From: Nesterenkonia sp. PF2B19
GTDB lineage: Bacteria; Actinomycetota; Actinomycetes; Actinomycetales; Micrococcaceae
Length of the DNA: 38,428 bases
Assembly: GCF_001758425.2 (NCBI RefSeq)
Contig: NZ_MDSS02000032.1
Span: forward strand, 1-38,428
Reading direction: 5' to 3'
The position numbers and the translations under genes were made by a program. Shown in pieces: positions 8,299 through 18,260 of this stretch. The notes beneath the pieces were generated by a model that was not told the DNA's origin, ran no database searches, and saw nothing but the letters and a program-made list of their open reading frames with translations. Positions within the stretch are counted from its first letter, which is position 1; each line of letters begins with the position of its first letter.

Positions 8299-9042
8299 TC
8301 ACATGGGCCAACTCGGGTCTACGACGGCGTCCGGGCGGGTCTTGCGGAAGTACTCCTGCAGGGACGCGGCCTGTTCGGCCTTCCAGCCGATCTGCAGCTG
8401 ATGAAGGTCCGCTGCGGGGATCTGGATCTGCGGGTATCGAGCGGCCAGGGCGTTGCCGACCTCGACGGCGGCCCAGGCGTCCGGGGCGGCCGAGTGGGCG
8501 TCGTCGAGCTCCACCTGATAGTGCGTGGAGAGGTGCCCCAGCGTGCGCTTGCCGCGCCGGAACTGATCGACCTGCTTGTCGATGACCAGCGCGTCGATGA
8601 CCGGGATGGCGGTGGGGAAACCGACGCCGTGGCGCTGAGCCTCCTGGGCCAGGACGGTGAGGTCATAGGGGGCGTTGAAGATGACTACCGGTGTGCCCGA
8701 GGCGAACTCCTGGGAGAGCGCGTAGACGATCTGGGGGATCGCTTCGGCCGCCAGTTGGCCCTCGGCTTGTGCCCGTTCGGTGGTGATGCCGTGGATGGCG
8801 GTGGTCTCGGCCGGGATCTCCACACCCGGGTTCACCAGCCACTCCTGCACTCGGACGGAGGAGGCGGGCGCGGTCAGGCCGGGGGAGACTTCGTCGTGAG
8901 GTTCGAAGATCACCACGGCGGCAGAGACGATCCGGGCGACCCGGGGGTCACGAGAGGTCGTCTCCAGGTCGAAGCCGACCCGGCGGCCCAGGTGCCAGGA
9001 GTCGCCGTTGGCGGGAAGGTCGAAGAGCATCGGGTTGTCCAC
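8299..9042 (-). CDS. DnaQ-like 3'-5' exonuclease (DEDD family)
   Basis: A 247-residue protein with the three exonuclease motifs in order: Exo I VGFDLETTSRDP near residue 24, Exo II VIFNAPYDLTVLAQEA near residue 120, and Exo III with HSAAPDAWAAVEVGNALA near residue 183. The HSAAPDAW form (H four residues before D) places it in the DEDDh subgroup with DNA polymerase III epsilon. IHGITTERA between motifs I and II is also typical. No polymerase contact domain is evident, so it is more likely a stand-alone repair or RNA-processing exonuclease than replicative epsilon. The GTG start at 9042 lies 6 nt behind a TAGTGT -10 element, suggesting a leaderless message; ATG at 9030 is an alternative. A small membrane protein gene follows 12 nt downstream. 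Confidence 0.88.
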   Translation of the reverse strand: MDNPMLFDLPANGDSWHLGRRVGFDLETTSRDPRVARIVSAAVVIFEPHDEVSPGLTAPASSVRVQEWLVNPGVEIPAETTAIHGITTERAQAEGQLAAEAIPQIVYALSQEFASGTPVVIFNAPYDLTVLAQEAQRHGVGFPTAIPVIDALVIDKQVDQFRRGKRTLGHLSTHYQVELDDAHSAAPDAWAAVEVGNALAARYPQIQIPAADLHQLQIGWKAEQAASLQEYFRKTRPDAVVDPSWPM

Positions 9043-9048
9043 ACCTCC

Positions 9049-9054
9049 ACACTA
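9049..9054 (-). promoter_or_regulatory. -10 element for a probably leaderless exonuclease transcript
   Basis: On the minus strand TAGTGT is followed by six bases (GGAGGT) and then the GTG start. This is the spacing expected when transcription begins at the first base of the start codon. Confidence 0.4.
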
Positions 9055-9188
9055 TCCCGGGGGTGTGACACGGCTGGGGCGACTCAGGCGGGGCGTTGTC
9101 CACAGGCGCAGCGAGAACTCCGACGCGCGGCCTGCGTTTTGTCTAGGGTGTGGTGGTGGCAGAACATGACGAGAGGGTGGAGGGAACT

Positions 9189-9829
9189 GTGACTCTCACG
9201 GAGTCTGGTGCCATGCGGCGAGTGGGGTCGCTGGCCATGGTGACGCTTCTGGGCATGACGGCGGTCGCCTGCGGGACGGAGCAGGAGCCGGAGGAGTTGG
9301 AGGGCGCGACGGATCAGCCGACGACGGCGGGGAAGGTGCCGAGGCTGGGGAGGAGCCGACCCCGGTGCCGGCTTCCTCGGCCGGACCAGCCGAGAACTGG
9401 CCCGAGCCGGAGGTACCCGACGAGGTCTATGAGGAGACCGAGGAGGGGGCGCTGGCGGCTCTTGAATCATGGTTCGAAGCACGCCATTATCTGCAGCTCA
9501 CCGGTGATGACGGTCCGTTGTGGGACCTATCCTCGCAAGACTGTGAGCATTGCACGAATGTCGCAGATCGCCTCACCGAAGCGTATGAATCCGGCGATCG
9601 ATGGTATGACGCTGAAAGCACAACCATCGATAGCCCGTACGCCAGAGAGGCCGCAGACGGCGTTTACACGATCCTCTTGGATGTCCACGAAGGCGAGTTC
9701 ACTTTTTATGAGGTGGGACAGGTCCTAGGCGAGGGCGGTGGGAAGCACTACGACGTGAGTGAAGCGATTCTGGTTTACGAGGATGGATCATGGCTCGTTC
9801 GTGAGCTGGCAGTGGAACAGGCGGAGTGA
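9189..9829 (+). CDS. DUF6318-like exported lipoprotein (one-base frameshift)
   Basis: The reconstructed protein starts at GTG 9189 (GGAGGGA just upstream). It has a signal sequence MRRVGSLAMVTLLGMTAVAC with a plausible lipid-attachment cysteine, a linker rich in E, P and T, and a globular domain of about 130 residues containing GALAALESWFEARHYLQLTG, the CEHC pair and YEDGSWLVRELAVEQAE. This resembles the DUF6318 family of actinobacterial lipoproteins; their function is not known to me. As read, the frame is lost in the run GCGGGG at 9327-9332, and the globular domain lies in another frame. Adding one G joins PTTAG to GEGAEAGEEPTPVP. Base composition falls noticeably after 9480. The stop overlaps the GTG of the next gene, implying coupled synthesis of two exported proteins. 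Confidence 0.78.
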
Positions 9830-10962
9830 ACGTGCGCTGTCGTGGCCATGGTCCGGGTGTCGGAGTGCTGAGCGTAGCGTGTCTGTGGTTCATGGTGTTT
9901 TCGCTCGGACTGTCTGCAACTGCAGGGCATGCAACTTCTGCGCCTTCGTTCGACCAGAGGTTCATCGGTGATATCGATGAGGATGGTGTGAGCATCACTG
10001 GGATTGAAGATGTTCTGCCGGAGGTCATCGAGGAACGTGCGCCGGTTCCCGGTTCTGATCCAGTATCGCCTGACCAGGACACAGTTGATCGCCCAGTCGA
10101 GATTGAGTCGGTGGAGGAGCCTCCTTCGGAAGTAGAAACTCCCGACCCCTACTGTCTGGACGAGATCGGTGGTGGTCGATTGGATTGCCGCGAGCGAGTT
10201 GACCGTCGATGCTTCTCACAGGACCAGGACGTCGCCGTAGGGACCGACGAGGACGGCAACGAGGGCTATTACTGCGTCGATCGCCCTGAGCGTGCCGACG
10301 AGCCCGATGAAGTTGAGGGCGCCGAAGACGACGAGGATGACGTCGTCGACCTTCTCGCCCAGCTGCCGGGTGCTGTCGAGGAGGAGTTCTCGACTCTGCA
10401 GATCGACGGCGGCTCGGTGTCCTTCGAAGAGTCGCTGCTGGGTTTCGGGTACCTCAATCGGCACACGCACATGTTCGCGGACGTGGAGGAACAGATCGTC
10501 GAGACGGAGCTGCTGGGCTTCGACGTGGAGATCCGCGCGATCCCTGAGAGCTTCCAGTGGGACTACGGCGACGGGAACCAGCGCACCACCTATCAGTCAG
10601 GCGAGCCGCTGCCGGAGTACTGGGCGGGTGAACCGGTGGACAAGACGGATGCCGAGACGCCGACCAGCCATGTGTACACCGAGACCGGGGTCTTCGACGT
10701 CACTCTGACCACGACGTTCTCCGGCCAGTACCGCGTCGACGGCGGAGAGTGGGTCGTGATCCCGGGGGCCTCGGACGTCGCCTCGTCGCCGGGGGAGGCC
10801 GACATCTGGCGACAGTCCAGCCGCAATGTCTCGGGTCCTTGCCGGAGCCAGGAGGAGTGGGGTTGCAACGGGCCGGTGGAACTGGATCCCGGAGACAGGC
10901 CGCCCAAGATCTTCCAGGATCAGTATGACGAGCACGGCAACTGGATCGGCGAGCATCCCTGA
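9826..10962 (+). CDS. exported PKD-domain protein
   Basis: A 378-residue protein with a basic start, a hydrophobic signal segment (VLSVACLWFMVFSLGLSATAG) and a probable cleavage near ATSA. Residues about 40-105 are acidic and proline-rich. A cysteine-containing stretch with four Cys lies near residues 107-145 (CLDEIGG, DCRERVDRRC, YYCVD). A second acidic stretch, GAEDDEDDVVDLL, precedes the folded part. Near residues 245-300 is a PKD-like beta-sandwich, marked by FQWDYGDGNQ and TSHVYTETGVFDVTLTT. The GTG start overlaps the stop of the lipoprotein gene (GTGA at 9826-9829). PKD folds usually mediate binding at the cell surface, so a surface complex with the lipoprotein is a reasonable inference, but there is no direct evidence for its partner or substrate. 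Confidence 0.85.
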   Translation: MNVRCRGHGPGVGVLSVACLWFMVFSLGLSATAGHATSAPSFDQRFIGDIDEDGVSITGIEDVLPEVIEERAPVPGSDPVSPDQDTVDRPVEIESVEEPPSEVETPDPYCLDEIGGGRLDCRERVDRRCFSQDQDVAVGTDEDGNEGYYCVDRPERADEPDEVEGAEDDEDDVVDLLAQLPGAVEEEFSTLQIDGGSVSFEESLLGFGYLNRHTHMFADVEEQIVETELLGFDVEIRAIPESFQWDYGDGNQRTTYQSGEPLPEYWAGEPVDKTDAETPTSHVYTETGVFDVTLTTTFSGQYRVDGGEWVVIPGASDVASSPGEADIWRQSSRNVSGPCRSQEEWGCNGPVELDPGDRPPKIFQDQYDEHGNWIGEHP

Positions 10963-11022
10963 TTCCCGGAATCACCTGGCTCTGTTCCCCCTGAACCAGA
11001 CATGTCACACCCCTCTGATTGA

Positions 11023-14000
11023 ATGAGTGGCATGGAGTTCGATGCGTCCCAAGGTCAGGTCCTCGCCGCAGTCGCCGAGCCCGGACACGGCCCCGTCCTG
11101 GTTCATGGGGGCCCTGGCAGCGGCAAGTCGACGTTGACCGCTGAACTGGCCCTGCGGCATCTGGAAGCCGGCCTGGACTCGCACCGGCTCCTCGTGCTCT
11201 CGCCGACTCGGGCGTCCTCGGCGGCGCTGCGGGACGAGATCGAGACCTCCTGGGCGCGCCGCGACAGCACCGGTCGGGGCGGGTCGCTCTCGGAGCAGCC
11301 GTCGCGGTCCTTCGCCTCCTACGCCTTCTGGCTCCTCGGCGAGGCGCGACGCCGGGAGATCCTCTCTTTCCGAGCCCGGCAGCCACGCCTGCTCTCCGGT
11401 GCTGAGCAGGACAGCATCATCCGCGAGCTGCTCGCGCCGGACCCCACCACGGGACTGGCCGCCGTTCATTGGCCCTCCGCGCTCCGTGAAGCGGCGGGCA
11501 CCGACGGATTCCGCAAGGAGATCCGTGAGCTCTTCGACCGCGCCGCCGAGTACGGGGTCTCCCCGGGCCAGCTGCGGGCACTCGCAGACGCCTGCGGCCG
11601 CCCTGAATGGCGGGCCGCTGCGGACCTCTATGAGAGCTACCGCGAGGACCTCGACGCCGGTTCCAACGCTGACGCTTTCGACCCCGCCGGGCTGATCAAC
11701 GAGGCCTGCAACCTGCTGGAGGAGAATCCGGAGTTCCTCGACGATGAACGGGTCCGGCTGCAACGGGTGGTCGTCGACGACGTCCACGAGGCGACCCCCA
11801 GCGTGTTCCGTCTGCTGCGACTCATCGGAGCAGGCCAGGACGTGATCGCCTTCGCCACCCCAGAGACTGCGGTGCAGGGGTTCCGCGGCGCTCGCCCCGA
11901 CAAGCTGCGCAGCTGGACGATCGCCCCGCAGCGCCTCACCGCTGAATCGGCAGAACGCAGCGGCATGACGCTCAACCCGGAGACGGACCTGGAGATCGAC
12001 GGCGTCGTGCGGCGCAGCGTCTCCGGAGCGATGACCCCAGACCCGCACGGCGGACTCCCCGGCGCAGCCCCTCAGTGATGGTGCTGCGGGGGAATCACCG
12101 CATCGCCCCCGAGGTGGGCCGCGCCTACGCGCGAGCAGTCCGTCGCCTCGCTCCCATCGGCCCCCAGGAGCCCCGCCAGCCGTGGCTGAAGCTCCTGGGC
12201 GACGGCGCCGACACTGCGCCGCACGCCGCACCCGGCTCCTGCGCCGTGGAGATCGTGCCCCAGGACTACCTGGCCGAGCAGTTCGTCCTCCAGGAGGTCC
12301 TGGACCGTCACCACCGGGCCGGTGTGCCGTTCGACGAGATCGCCGTCATCGCGCGCAACGGGGCCATGCTGCAGCGCCTCGTGCGCATGTTCCAGGCCCA
12401 GGGAGTCCCCGTCCAGCAGTCCATGAGCGATGTGGTCCTCAACCAGGAGCCTGCTGTCCATCCCTTGCTGCGGATCCTCGACGTCGTCGCCGATCCCGAG
12501 GCACAGCCCGTCGAGCTGCCTGAGGCGCTCACCCTGCTGACCAGCCGGTACGGGGAAGCCGACTCCATGACCCTGCGCAACCTGCGCCAGGTGCTGCGAC
12601 AGCAGGAACGACGCAGTGCCGTCGGCGAGCCGCGCAGCTCGGACGAGCTGCTGTGTGCGGCCATCAACACCCCAGAGGACCCGGTCGTCGCCGCAGTGCA
12701 GGCGCAGGAACGCTACCGCCACCTGACTCGGGGCGCCGCACGGATCTCCGCCATGATCCGGTCCGGGCGAGCGGCCTTCGATGCTGCCACGGGGCCCGAA
12801 GAGCTGCTGTGGGCGATCTGGGACGCGGCCGGGGTCAGCGCCCACTGGGCTGGTGTCTCCCGCAAGCCGACCGCCGAAGGGAGGGTCGCGGATCAGGACC
12901 TGGACGCTGTCATGGCGCTGTTTCAGGCCGCTGAACGCTTCGCGGACCAGAACCCGGGAGCAACGCCTCAGGCGTTCGTGGACCACATGGAGCGCCTCGA
13001 GCTGCCCATGGACACTCTGGCGAAGACCTCCGCCGGGGATCAGGCGGTGGAGGTCCTCACCCCGGCCAGTGCGGCCGGCCGCGAATTCGACACGGTCATC
13101 CTCACCGGACTCCAGGAGGGGGCCTGGCCCAACCTCAACCCCCGCGGTCAGCTTCTCGGCGGGGGCCAGCTCGTCGACGTCGTCGAAGGCCGCACGGACA
13201 CCTCTGCACAGTCTCCGCTGGTGAAACGCATGTCCGTGCTGCAGGACGAGTACCGGCTCTTCGCCTCCGCCGTCTCCCGCGCCAAGCGCCGGCTCTTCGC
13301 CGTCGCCGTCCACGGGCAGGAGGAGAGCCCTTCGATGCTGCTGGACCTGGTGGTCCCCCCGAATGAGCGCACGGCCCGCGGATCGGCCATCCCACGGCCC
13401 ATCACCGCCCCGCGGCTCATCGCGGAGCTCCGCTGCCACCTGGAGCACAGCTTCCAGCGCGAGCTCGACGGCGCCACCGCCTCACCGGCGGATGAGCAGG
13501 AACGTGAGGCCGCCGCCCGGGCGCTCGCCCGGCTGGCGCACGACGGGCTCACCGGAGCCCACCCGGACCAGTGGTGGGGGCTCCCTGAACTCAGCACCGA
13601 GGATCCGCTGCTCGGCCCCGAGGACGTCGTGCGGGTCTCACCCTCCAGCGTGCAGACCGCCGTGGAGTCCCCGCTGCAGTGGTTCACCAGTGCCGCCGGG
13701 GGAGTGGAGGCCACCGATTTCAGCCGCATGCTCGGCTCTCTCATCCACGAGATCGCCGAACATCACCCGACCGAGACGGAAGTGGACGTGCTGCTCAAGG
13801 AGCTCGAGCAACGGTGGCACAGCCTCGGCCGGGACGAGGGTTGGGAGGCTGAGAGGGACCGCCGTCGGGCCGAGACCATGATCGGCAAGCTCGCCCAGTA
13901 CTTCCGGGCCGCCCAGCAGGAGGGCCGCGAGGTCGAAGCCCGCGAGCTGCAGGTCGAGGCCACCCTCGAGGTACCCGTGCCCGAGGTCCAGCACACTGAC

Positions 14001-14510
14001 GAGGACGGTGCCGTGACTCCGGAGGCTCGGCCTGACCTGACCCGTACGGTCCAGATCCGCGGGGTGATCGACCGAGTCGAGCGGACCGCCGACGGGAAAC
14101 TGTTCGTCATCGATCTCAAGACCGGGCGCGGCAAGCCCACCAAGGATGACATCGTCACCCACGCCCAGCTCGGGGCCTACCAGTTGCTGGTCTCCCTGGG
14201 AGCGGTGGATCAGGCCCTGACCAGCGCGGCAGGAGAGGACCAGGGCTCCGGCACAGCACGGCCCGAGCGACCTTCCGGCAGCCTGGGTGCGGCCCTGCTG
14301 CACGTGGGGACCGGGGTCAAGAAGATCGATCTCCAGGGCCAGACGGCATTGGGGGAGGGAGACAGTTGGCCCTTGGAGCAGGTCACCCTGGCGGCTCAGG
14401 TGATGTCCGGGGCCCGGTACGACGCCTTCCATGCCTCCCAAGGACGGGGCTGCCGGATCGGCGCCCTCTGCCCGCTCTGCACTGACGCGAAGCAGGTGAC
14501 CCAGCCATGA
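11023..14510 (+). CDS. adnA: AdnA-type helicase-nuclease subunit (one-base frameshift)
   Basis: AdnA pairs with AdnB to resect double-strand ends in actinobacteria. The reconstructed protein is about 1160 residues. It shows Walker A at 30-37 (GPGSGKST), a Walker B-like VVVDDVHE near 250, motif III-IV region RGNHRIAPE, motif V VILTGLQEGAWPN near 690, motif VI-like SRAKRRLF near 745, and a RecB-type nuclease with GVIDRVER near 1013 and VIDLKTG near 1028. The C-terminus has a C-x5-C-x2-C cluster. The frame breaks at about 12056-12062: upstream it would stop at 12078, and the rest resumes one frame back with RSPSVMVLRGNHR, so one base is missing. The stop overlaps the adnB start (ATGA). Start at ATG 11023; ATG 11032 is an alternative and no good ribosome site is seen for either. 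Confidence 0.9.
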
Positions 14511-17500
14511 ATTCGTCCTCTCTCGCCACAGGAGACCCCGTGCCCGACGCAGACTCCGCTGCCCGTGTGGCCACCGTCCGCCACAGCGCCCGGGACATCG
14601 CCGACGCCCTCCAGCGGGACACCCCGCCGGAGAAGCGTCTCTATCCCACTCCGGAGCAGCAGGACGTCATCGAAGCCGGCCTTGATCCGATGCTCGTGGT
14701 CGCCGGCGCCGGCTCGGGGAAGACCGCCACGATGGCGGACCGGGTCGTGTGGCTGGTCGCCAACGGCCTCGTTCGGCCCGACCAGATCCTCGGAGTCACC
14801 TTCACCAAGAAGGCCGCCGGTGAGCTCAAGGAGCGCATCACCGGGCGGCTGCGTCAGCTCATCGAAGCGGACCTGATCGCCCCCGAGGACATCGTCCCTC
14901 CGGAGCTTGTCGACGACGCCCGGACCCAGTCGATCTCGGAGCTGCTGACCCCGGCGGTGTCCACCTACCACTCCTACGCCAACACCCTGGTAGGAGAGTA
15001 CGGGCTGCACATCGGCCTGGAGCCGGAGACCCAGCTGATCGGGGAGGCCAAGGCCTGGCAGATGGTGCACCGCATCGCCAGCAGCTACGAGCGGGCCCAG
15101 GTGCTCGTAGACGCGGAGCAGTCTGCGGGGAACCTCGCCGGCCAGGTCATGCAGCTCGCCTCGGACTGTGCGGAGCATCTGCGCACCCCCGACGACGTCG
15201 AGGCTCACCTGGATGTGGAGCTCGCCCGCTACGACGGGTGGGTCGCCGATGGGGCCTCACCGAAGAAGGAACAGATCGCTCTCGCCCAGTCGCTGCGTGT
15301 GCGCCGCGAAATGGCAGAGCTGGTGCGTCGCTTCCAGGAGGCCAAGCGTCACGAGGGCTTCATGGACTTCGGGGACCTGCTGCGCTTCGCCGCGCAGATC
15401 GCCATGGACGTGCCCAGCGCGGGAGCCGCCGAGCGCGAGAAGTACAAGGTGGTGCTGCTCGACGAGTTCCAGGACACCTCCTTCGCCCAGCTGGCGCTGT
15501 TCTCCCACCTGTACGGCGCCGGGATCGACGGGCGCGGAGAATCCGGCGGCGTGGGGCACGCGGTGACCGCTGTGGGGGATCCGAACCAGTCGATCTACGG
15601 CTTCCGCGGCGCCTCAGCCGGGCAGCTCTTCGACTTCCCCCAGGCCTTCCCTGCTGTGGATCCGGCCACTGGGGACCGCCGAGCCGCCGATCTGAAGCAG
15701 CTGACCGTCGCCTGGCGCAACGGCCGCACCATCCTTGAGGTCGCCAATCGGATCGTGGAGCCCTTTCGCCCGGACTCGGCCGATTCCCTGGGCAAGCCCT
15801 GGCGGCAGCACAATGCGCATCTGCGTGCCCGGCTGAAGCCTCTGAGCTCCCCGGACGGCGCGGGGGACGGCACGGTCCGCGTCGGCTGGTTCAGCTCCGA
15901 GGCGGAGGAGTCCCAGGCCATCGCCGCCCAGCTGGCTGACACCCTTGACGTGCTGCCTGGTGCGGACCGTCCCAGCTGCGCGGTGCTCTCCCGGACCCGC
16001 GCCCAGCTGGAGACGGTGGCGGAGCACCTGCGGGCCGCCGGCATCGAGTACGAGCTGGTGGGGCTCTCCGGGCTGCTCAGGACCCCGGAGGTGGCCGAAG
16101 TGCTGGCCTATCTCCGGGTGGTGGCGGACCCCGGCCGTTCTGATGCGCTGATCCGGATCCTGGCCGGAGCTAGGTACCGTATCGGGCCCAAGGACCTGGT
16201 CCAGCTGCAGCGTGCGGCCCGTGACCTGGAAGGTCTGCGTCTGCGAACCGATGCCGACCAGGAGACCGCCGACGGTGCGGATGCGGAGGACCGGTACGAG
16301 TCCACTGCACTGGAGATGGACGAGCGCTCGTCCCTGGTGGAAGCCCTGGAGCGTCTCCAGGACGACCCGCAGCAGGCGGAGAGGCTCGGACTGTCGGCTG
16401 AGGGCCATCGCCGCCTGGTGCTGGCCAAGAATCAGATCCGGCGTCTGCGTCAGTGGACCGGGCTGGACATCGGTGTGCTGATCCAACGAGTCATCAGCGA
16501 CACCGGCCTGGACATTGAGGTCGCCGCCCGGCCCTGGGAGGAGCAGCACCATGCGGCTCGGCAGCTGGATGCGCTCATCGATGAGGCCGAGGGCTACGCA
16601 GCTACCGAGACCACCCCGGACCTGCGCAGCTTTCTGGACTGGTTGGATGCCGCGGAGGAGCGCGAGCGAGGACTCGAGCAGGCCGACGTCGAGCCCCGGC
16701 CCGGGGCGGTGCAGCTGCTGACCGTGCACGCCTCGAAGGGACTCGAATGGGATGTGGTCGTGGTGGCGGGCCTGCGGGAGGAGAAGTTCCCCAGCAAGCA
16801 GGCTGATCGCTGGACCGGAAGCAACGGGATGTTGCCGGCCCGTCTCCGCGGTGATCGCCGCAGCATCCCGCAGTGGGAGTCGGACCAGGAGGAGCTGCGG
16901 GCCTGGGCTGTGTCCGCCGGGTTCGGCGCCTGGAAGCAGTTCACCGAGGAGAACCCCGTCTACTCCCAGGACGTCCGGGACTTCACCCGGGAGGAGGAGC
17001 GACGCCTGGCCTATGTGGCGGTCACCCGGGCGAGGCACCTGCTGATCTGCACGGGGGCCTGCTTCTACGGACCGAGCAAGGGCCAGGAGCCCTCCGAGTT
17101 CCTGGAAGAGATCCGCGAGGTCGTCGACGCCGACGGCGGGGCTGGTCAGAACCGGTTGGCGTGGGCCGAGGTCGAGGACCTCACCGCCAACCCGTTGGCC
17201 GGGCAGGTGCTTGGGGCGCACTGGCCCTATGATCCGTTGGCTCCGATGCCCATCGCCCGCTACCGGAAGCAGGAAGCGCCTGAAGGTGAGGCCCGGCTGG
17301 CGACGATGGAGCTGATCGAAGCCCCAGCGCAGGTACCGGGGCGCCGCCCGGCCCTCACACGTTCGGCCGACCTGGTGCGCACCGCGGCGGCCGAGCTGGA
17401 GGCCGACGCCGGGGTTCAGGCCCAGGCCGAGCTGACGCCCTGGGAGCAGGAAGCCCAGTGGATCGTCGACAGGGTGCGCTCCCAGCGGCGGGGGAGCGGC

Positions 17501-18196
17501 TTACCTTCCTTCCCGTCACACATCAGCGTCTCCGGGGTGGTCGGCCTCGCGCAGAACGCCAAAGGCGTGGCGGAGTTCGCCCGCCGGCCCGTGCCGGTGA
17601 AGCCCTCTCAGGCGGCCCGCCGCGGCACGGTGATGCACGAATGGATCGAGGAGTTCTACCAGACCCGCAGTCGGCTCCCGGACATCGAAGAGCCGGGGAG
17701 GGGGGATGAAGAGCTCGACGACGCCTTCGACCTCGCCCAGGTCAAGGACCAGTTCACCGACACCGAGTGGGCGCAGCGTCAGCTGTACGCCGCCGAGATC
17801 CCCGTGGAGACCTCCATCGATGGTGTGGTAGTGCGCGGCCGGATCGACGCCGTCTTCGGCCGTGACCAGGACGGTCGGGACCTCACCGCTCAGGACCACC
17901 ACCGCTGGGAGCTGATGCCGAGTGCAGAACGAAACGCTCAGATGCAGCAGTGCCAGTGGCACCTGGTCGACTGGAAGACCGGCATGGTGCCCACAGGGAA
18001 GGACCTCACGGAGAAGCAGCTGCAGCTGGCGGTGTACCGGTTGGCCTTCCATCGGCTCTACGGGGTGCCGCTGGACCAGATCGAGGCCTCGTTCTTCTAC
18101 GTGGAGCACGGGGTCACGGTGCCCGGCACAGACCTGCCCGAGGCGGACGCATTGGAAGCGCACATCCGTGGGGCCCGGAGACATTTCGGGGAGTAA
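14507..18196 (+). CDS. adnB: AdnB-type ATP-dependent helicase-nuclease subunit
   Basis: An intact 1229-residue UvrD/RecB-like protein and the lead motor candidate of AdnAB. Helicase motifs in order: Q-motif YPTPEQQDVIEAG, Walker A AGAGSGKT near 67-73, motif Ia GVTFTKKAAGELKERI, Walker B VLLDEFQDTS near 320, motif III GDPNQSIYGFRGA near 358, motif V VHASKGLEWDVVVVAGL near 740, and motif VI RLAYVAVTRARHLL. The C-terminal RecB-type nuclease shows RGTVMHEWIEEFY, VVRGRIDAVFG near 1107 and HLVDWKTG near 1155, ending in EKQLQLAVYRLAFHRLYG. The ATGA overlap with adnA points to equimolar synthesis of the two subunits. All catalytic motifs are present, including both nuclease acidic residues. No recBCD-type genes are in the window. 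Confidence 0.95.
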   Translation: MNSSSLATGDPVPDADSAARVATVRHSARDIADALQRDTPPEKRLYPTPEQQDVIEAGLDPMLVVAGAGSGKTATMADRVVWLVANGLVRPDQILGVTFTKKAAGELKERITGRLRQLIEADLIAPEDIVPPELVDDARTQSISELLTPAVSTYHSYANTLVGEYGLHIGLEPETQLIGEAKAWQMVHRIASSYERAQVLVDAEQSAGNLAGQVMQLASDCAEHLRTPDDVEAHLDVELARYDGWVADGASPKKEQIALAQSLRVRREMAELVRRFQEAKRHEGFMDFGDLLRFAAQIAMDVPSAGAAEREKYKVVLLDEFQDTSFAQLALFSHLYGAGIDGRGESGGVGHAVTAVGDPNQSIYGFRGASAGQLFDFPQAFPAVDPATGDRRAADLKQLTVAWRNGRTILEVANRIVEPFRPDSADSLGKPWRQHNAHLRARLKPLSSPDGAGDGTVRVGWFSSEAEESQAIAAQLADTLDVLPGADRPSCAVLSRTRAQLETVAEHLRAAGIEYELVGLSGLLRTPEVAEVLAYLRVVADPGRSDALIRILAGARYRIGPKDLVQLQRAARDLEGLRLRTDADQETADGADAEDRYESTALEMDERSSLVEALERLQDDPQQAERLGLSAEGHRRLVLAKNQIRRLRQWTGLDIGVLIQRVISDTGLDIEVAARPWEEQHHAARQLDALIDEAEGYAATETTPDLRSFLDWLDAAEERERGLEQADVEPRPGAVQLLTVHASKGLEWDVVVVAGLREEKFPSKQADRWTGSNGMLPARLRGDRRSIPQWESDQEELRAWAVSAGFGAWKQFTEENPVYSQDVRDFTREEERRLAYVAVTRARHLLICTGACFYGPSKGQEPSEFLEEIREVVDADGGAGQNRLAWAEVEDLTANPLAGQVLGAHWPYDPLAPMPIARYRKQEAPEGEARLATMELIEAPAQVPGRRPALTRSADLVRTAAAELEADAGVQAQAELTPWEQEAQWIVDRVRSQRRGSGLPSFPSHISVSGVVGLAQNAKGVAEFARRPVPVKPSQAARRGTVMHEWIEEFYQTRSRLPDIEEPGRGDEELDDAFDLAQVKDQFTDTEWAQRQLYAAEIPVETSIDGVVVRGRIDAVFGRDQDGRDLTAQDHHRWELMPSAERNAQMQQCQWHLVDWKTGMVPTGKDLTEKQLQLAVYRLAFHRLYGVPLDQIEASFFYVEHGVTVPGTDLPEADALEAHIRGARRHFGE

Positions 18197-18224
18197 GGCG
18201 CTCGTCAGGCAGTCGTAGAAGGAC

Positions 18225-18230
18225 TACCGT
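18225..18230 (+). promoter_or_regulatory. candidate -10 element of the HNH endonuclease gene
   Basis: TACCGT fits TANNNT and lies 30 nt before the ATG, behind the adnB stop. A ribosome site GGAG follows at 18251-18254. It suggests that the nuclease gene has its own promoter rather than being the last gene of the adnAB operon. Confidence 0.35.
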
Positions 18231-18260
18231 TCAGGCACCGGCATCAGACTGGAGAAGCTC

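Noticed and set aside
12065-12090. adnA as two separate genes (11023-12078 and 12075-14510) with an overlapping start
   Set aside because: The first part would end inside the helicase core and the second would start just before a conserved helicase motif. One missing base joins them, as at the other sites.
12072-13448. 458-codon minus-strand open frame inside adnA
   Set aside because: Same reason: shadow frame opposite conserved AdnA motifs.
15614-17221. 535-codon minus-strand open frame inside adnB
   Set aside because: Lies entirely within conserved helicase motifs on the plus strand and shows only compositional shadow sequence.
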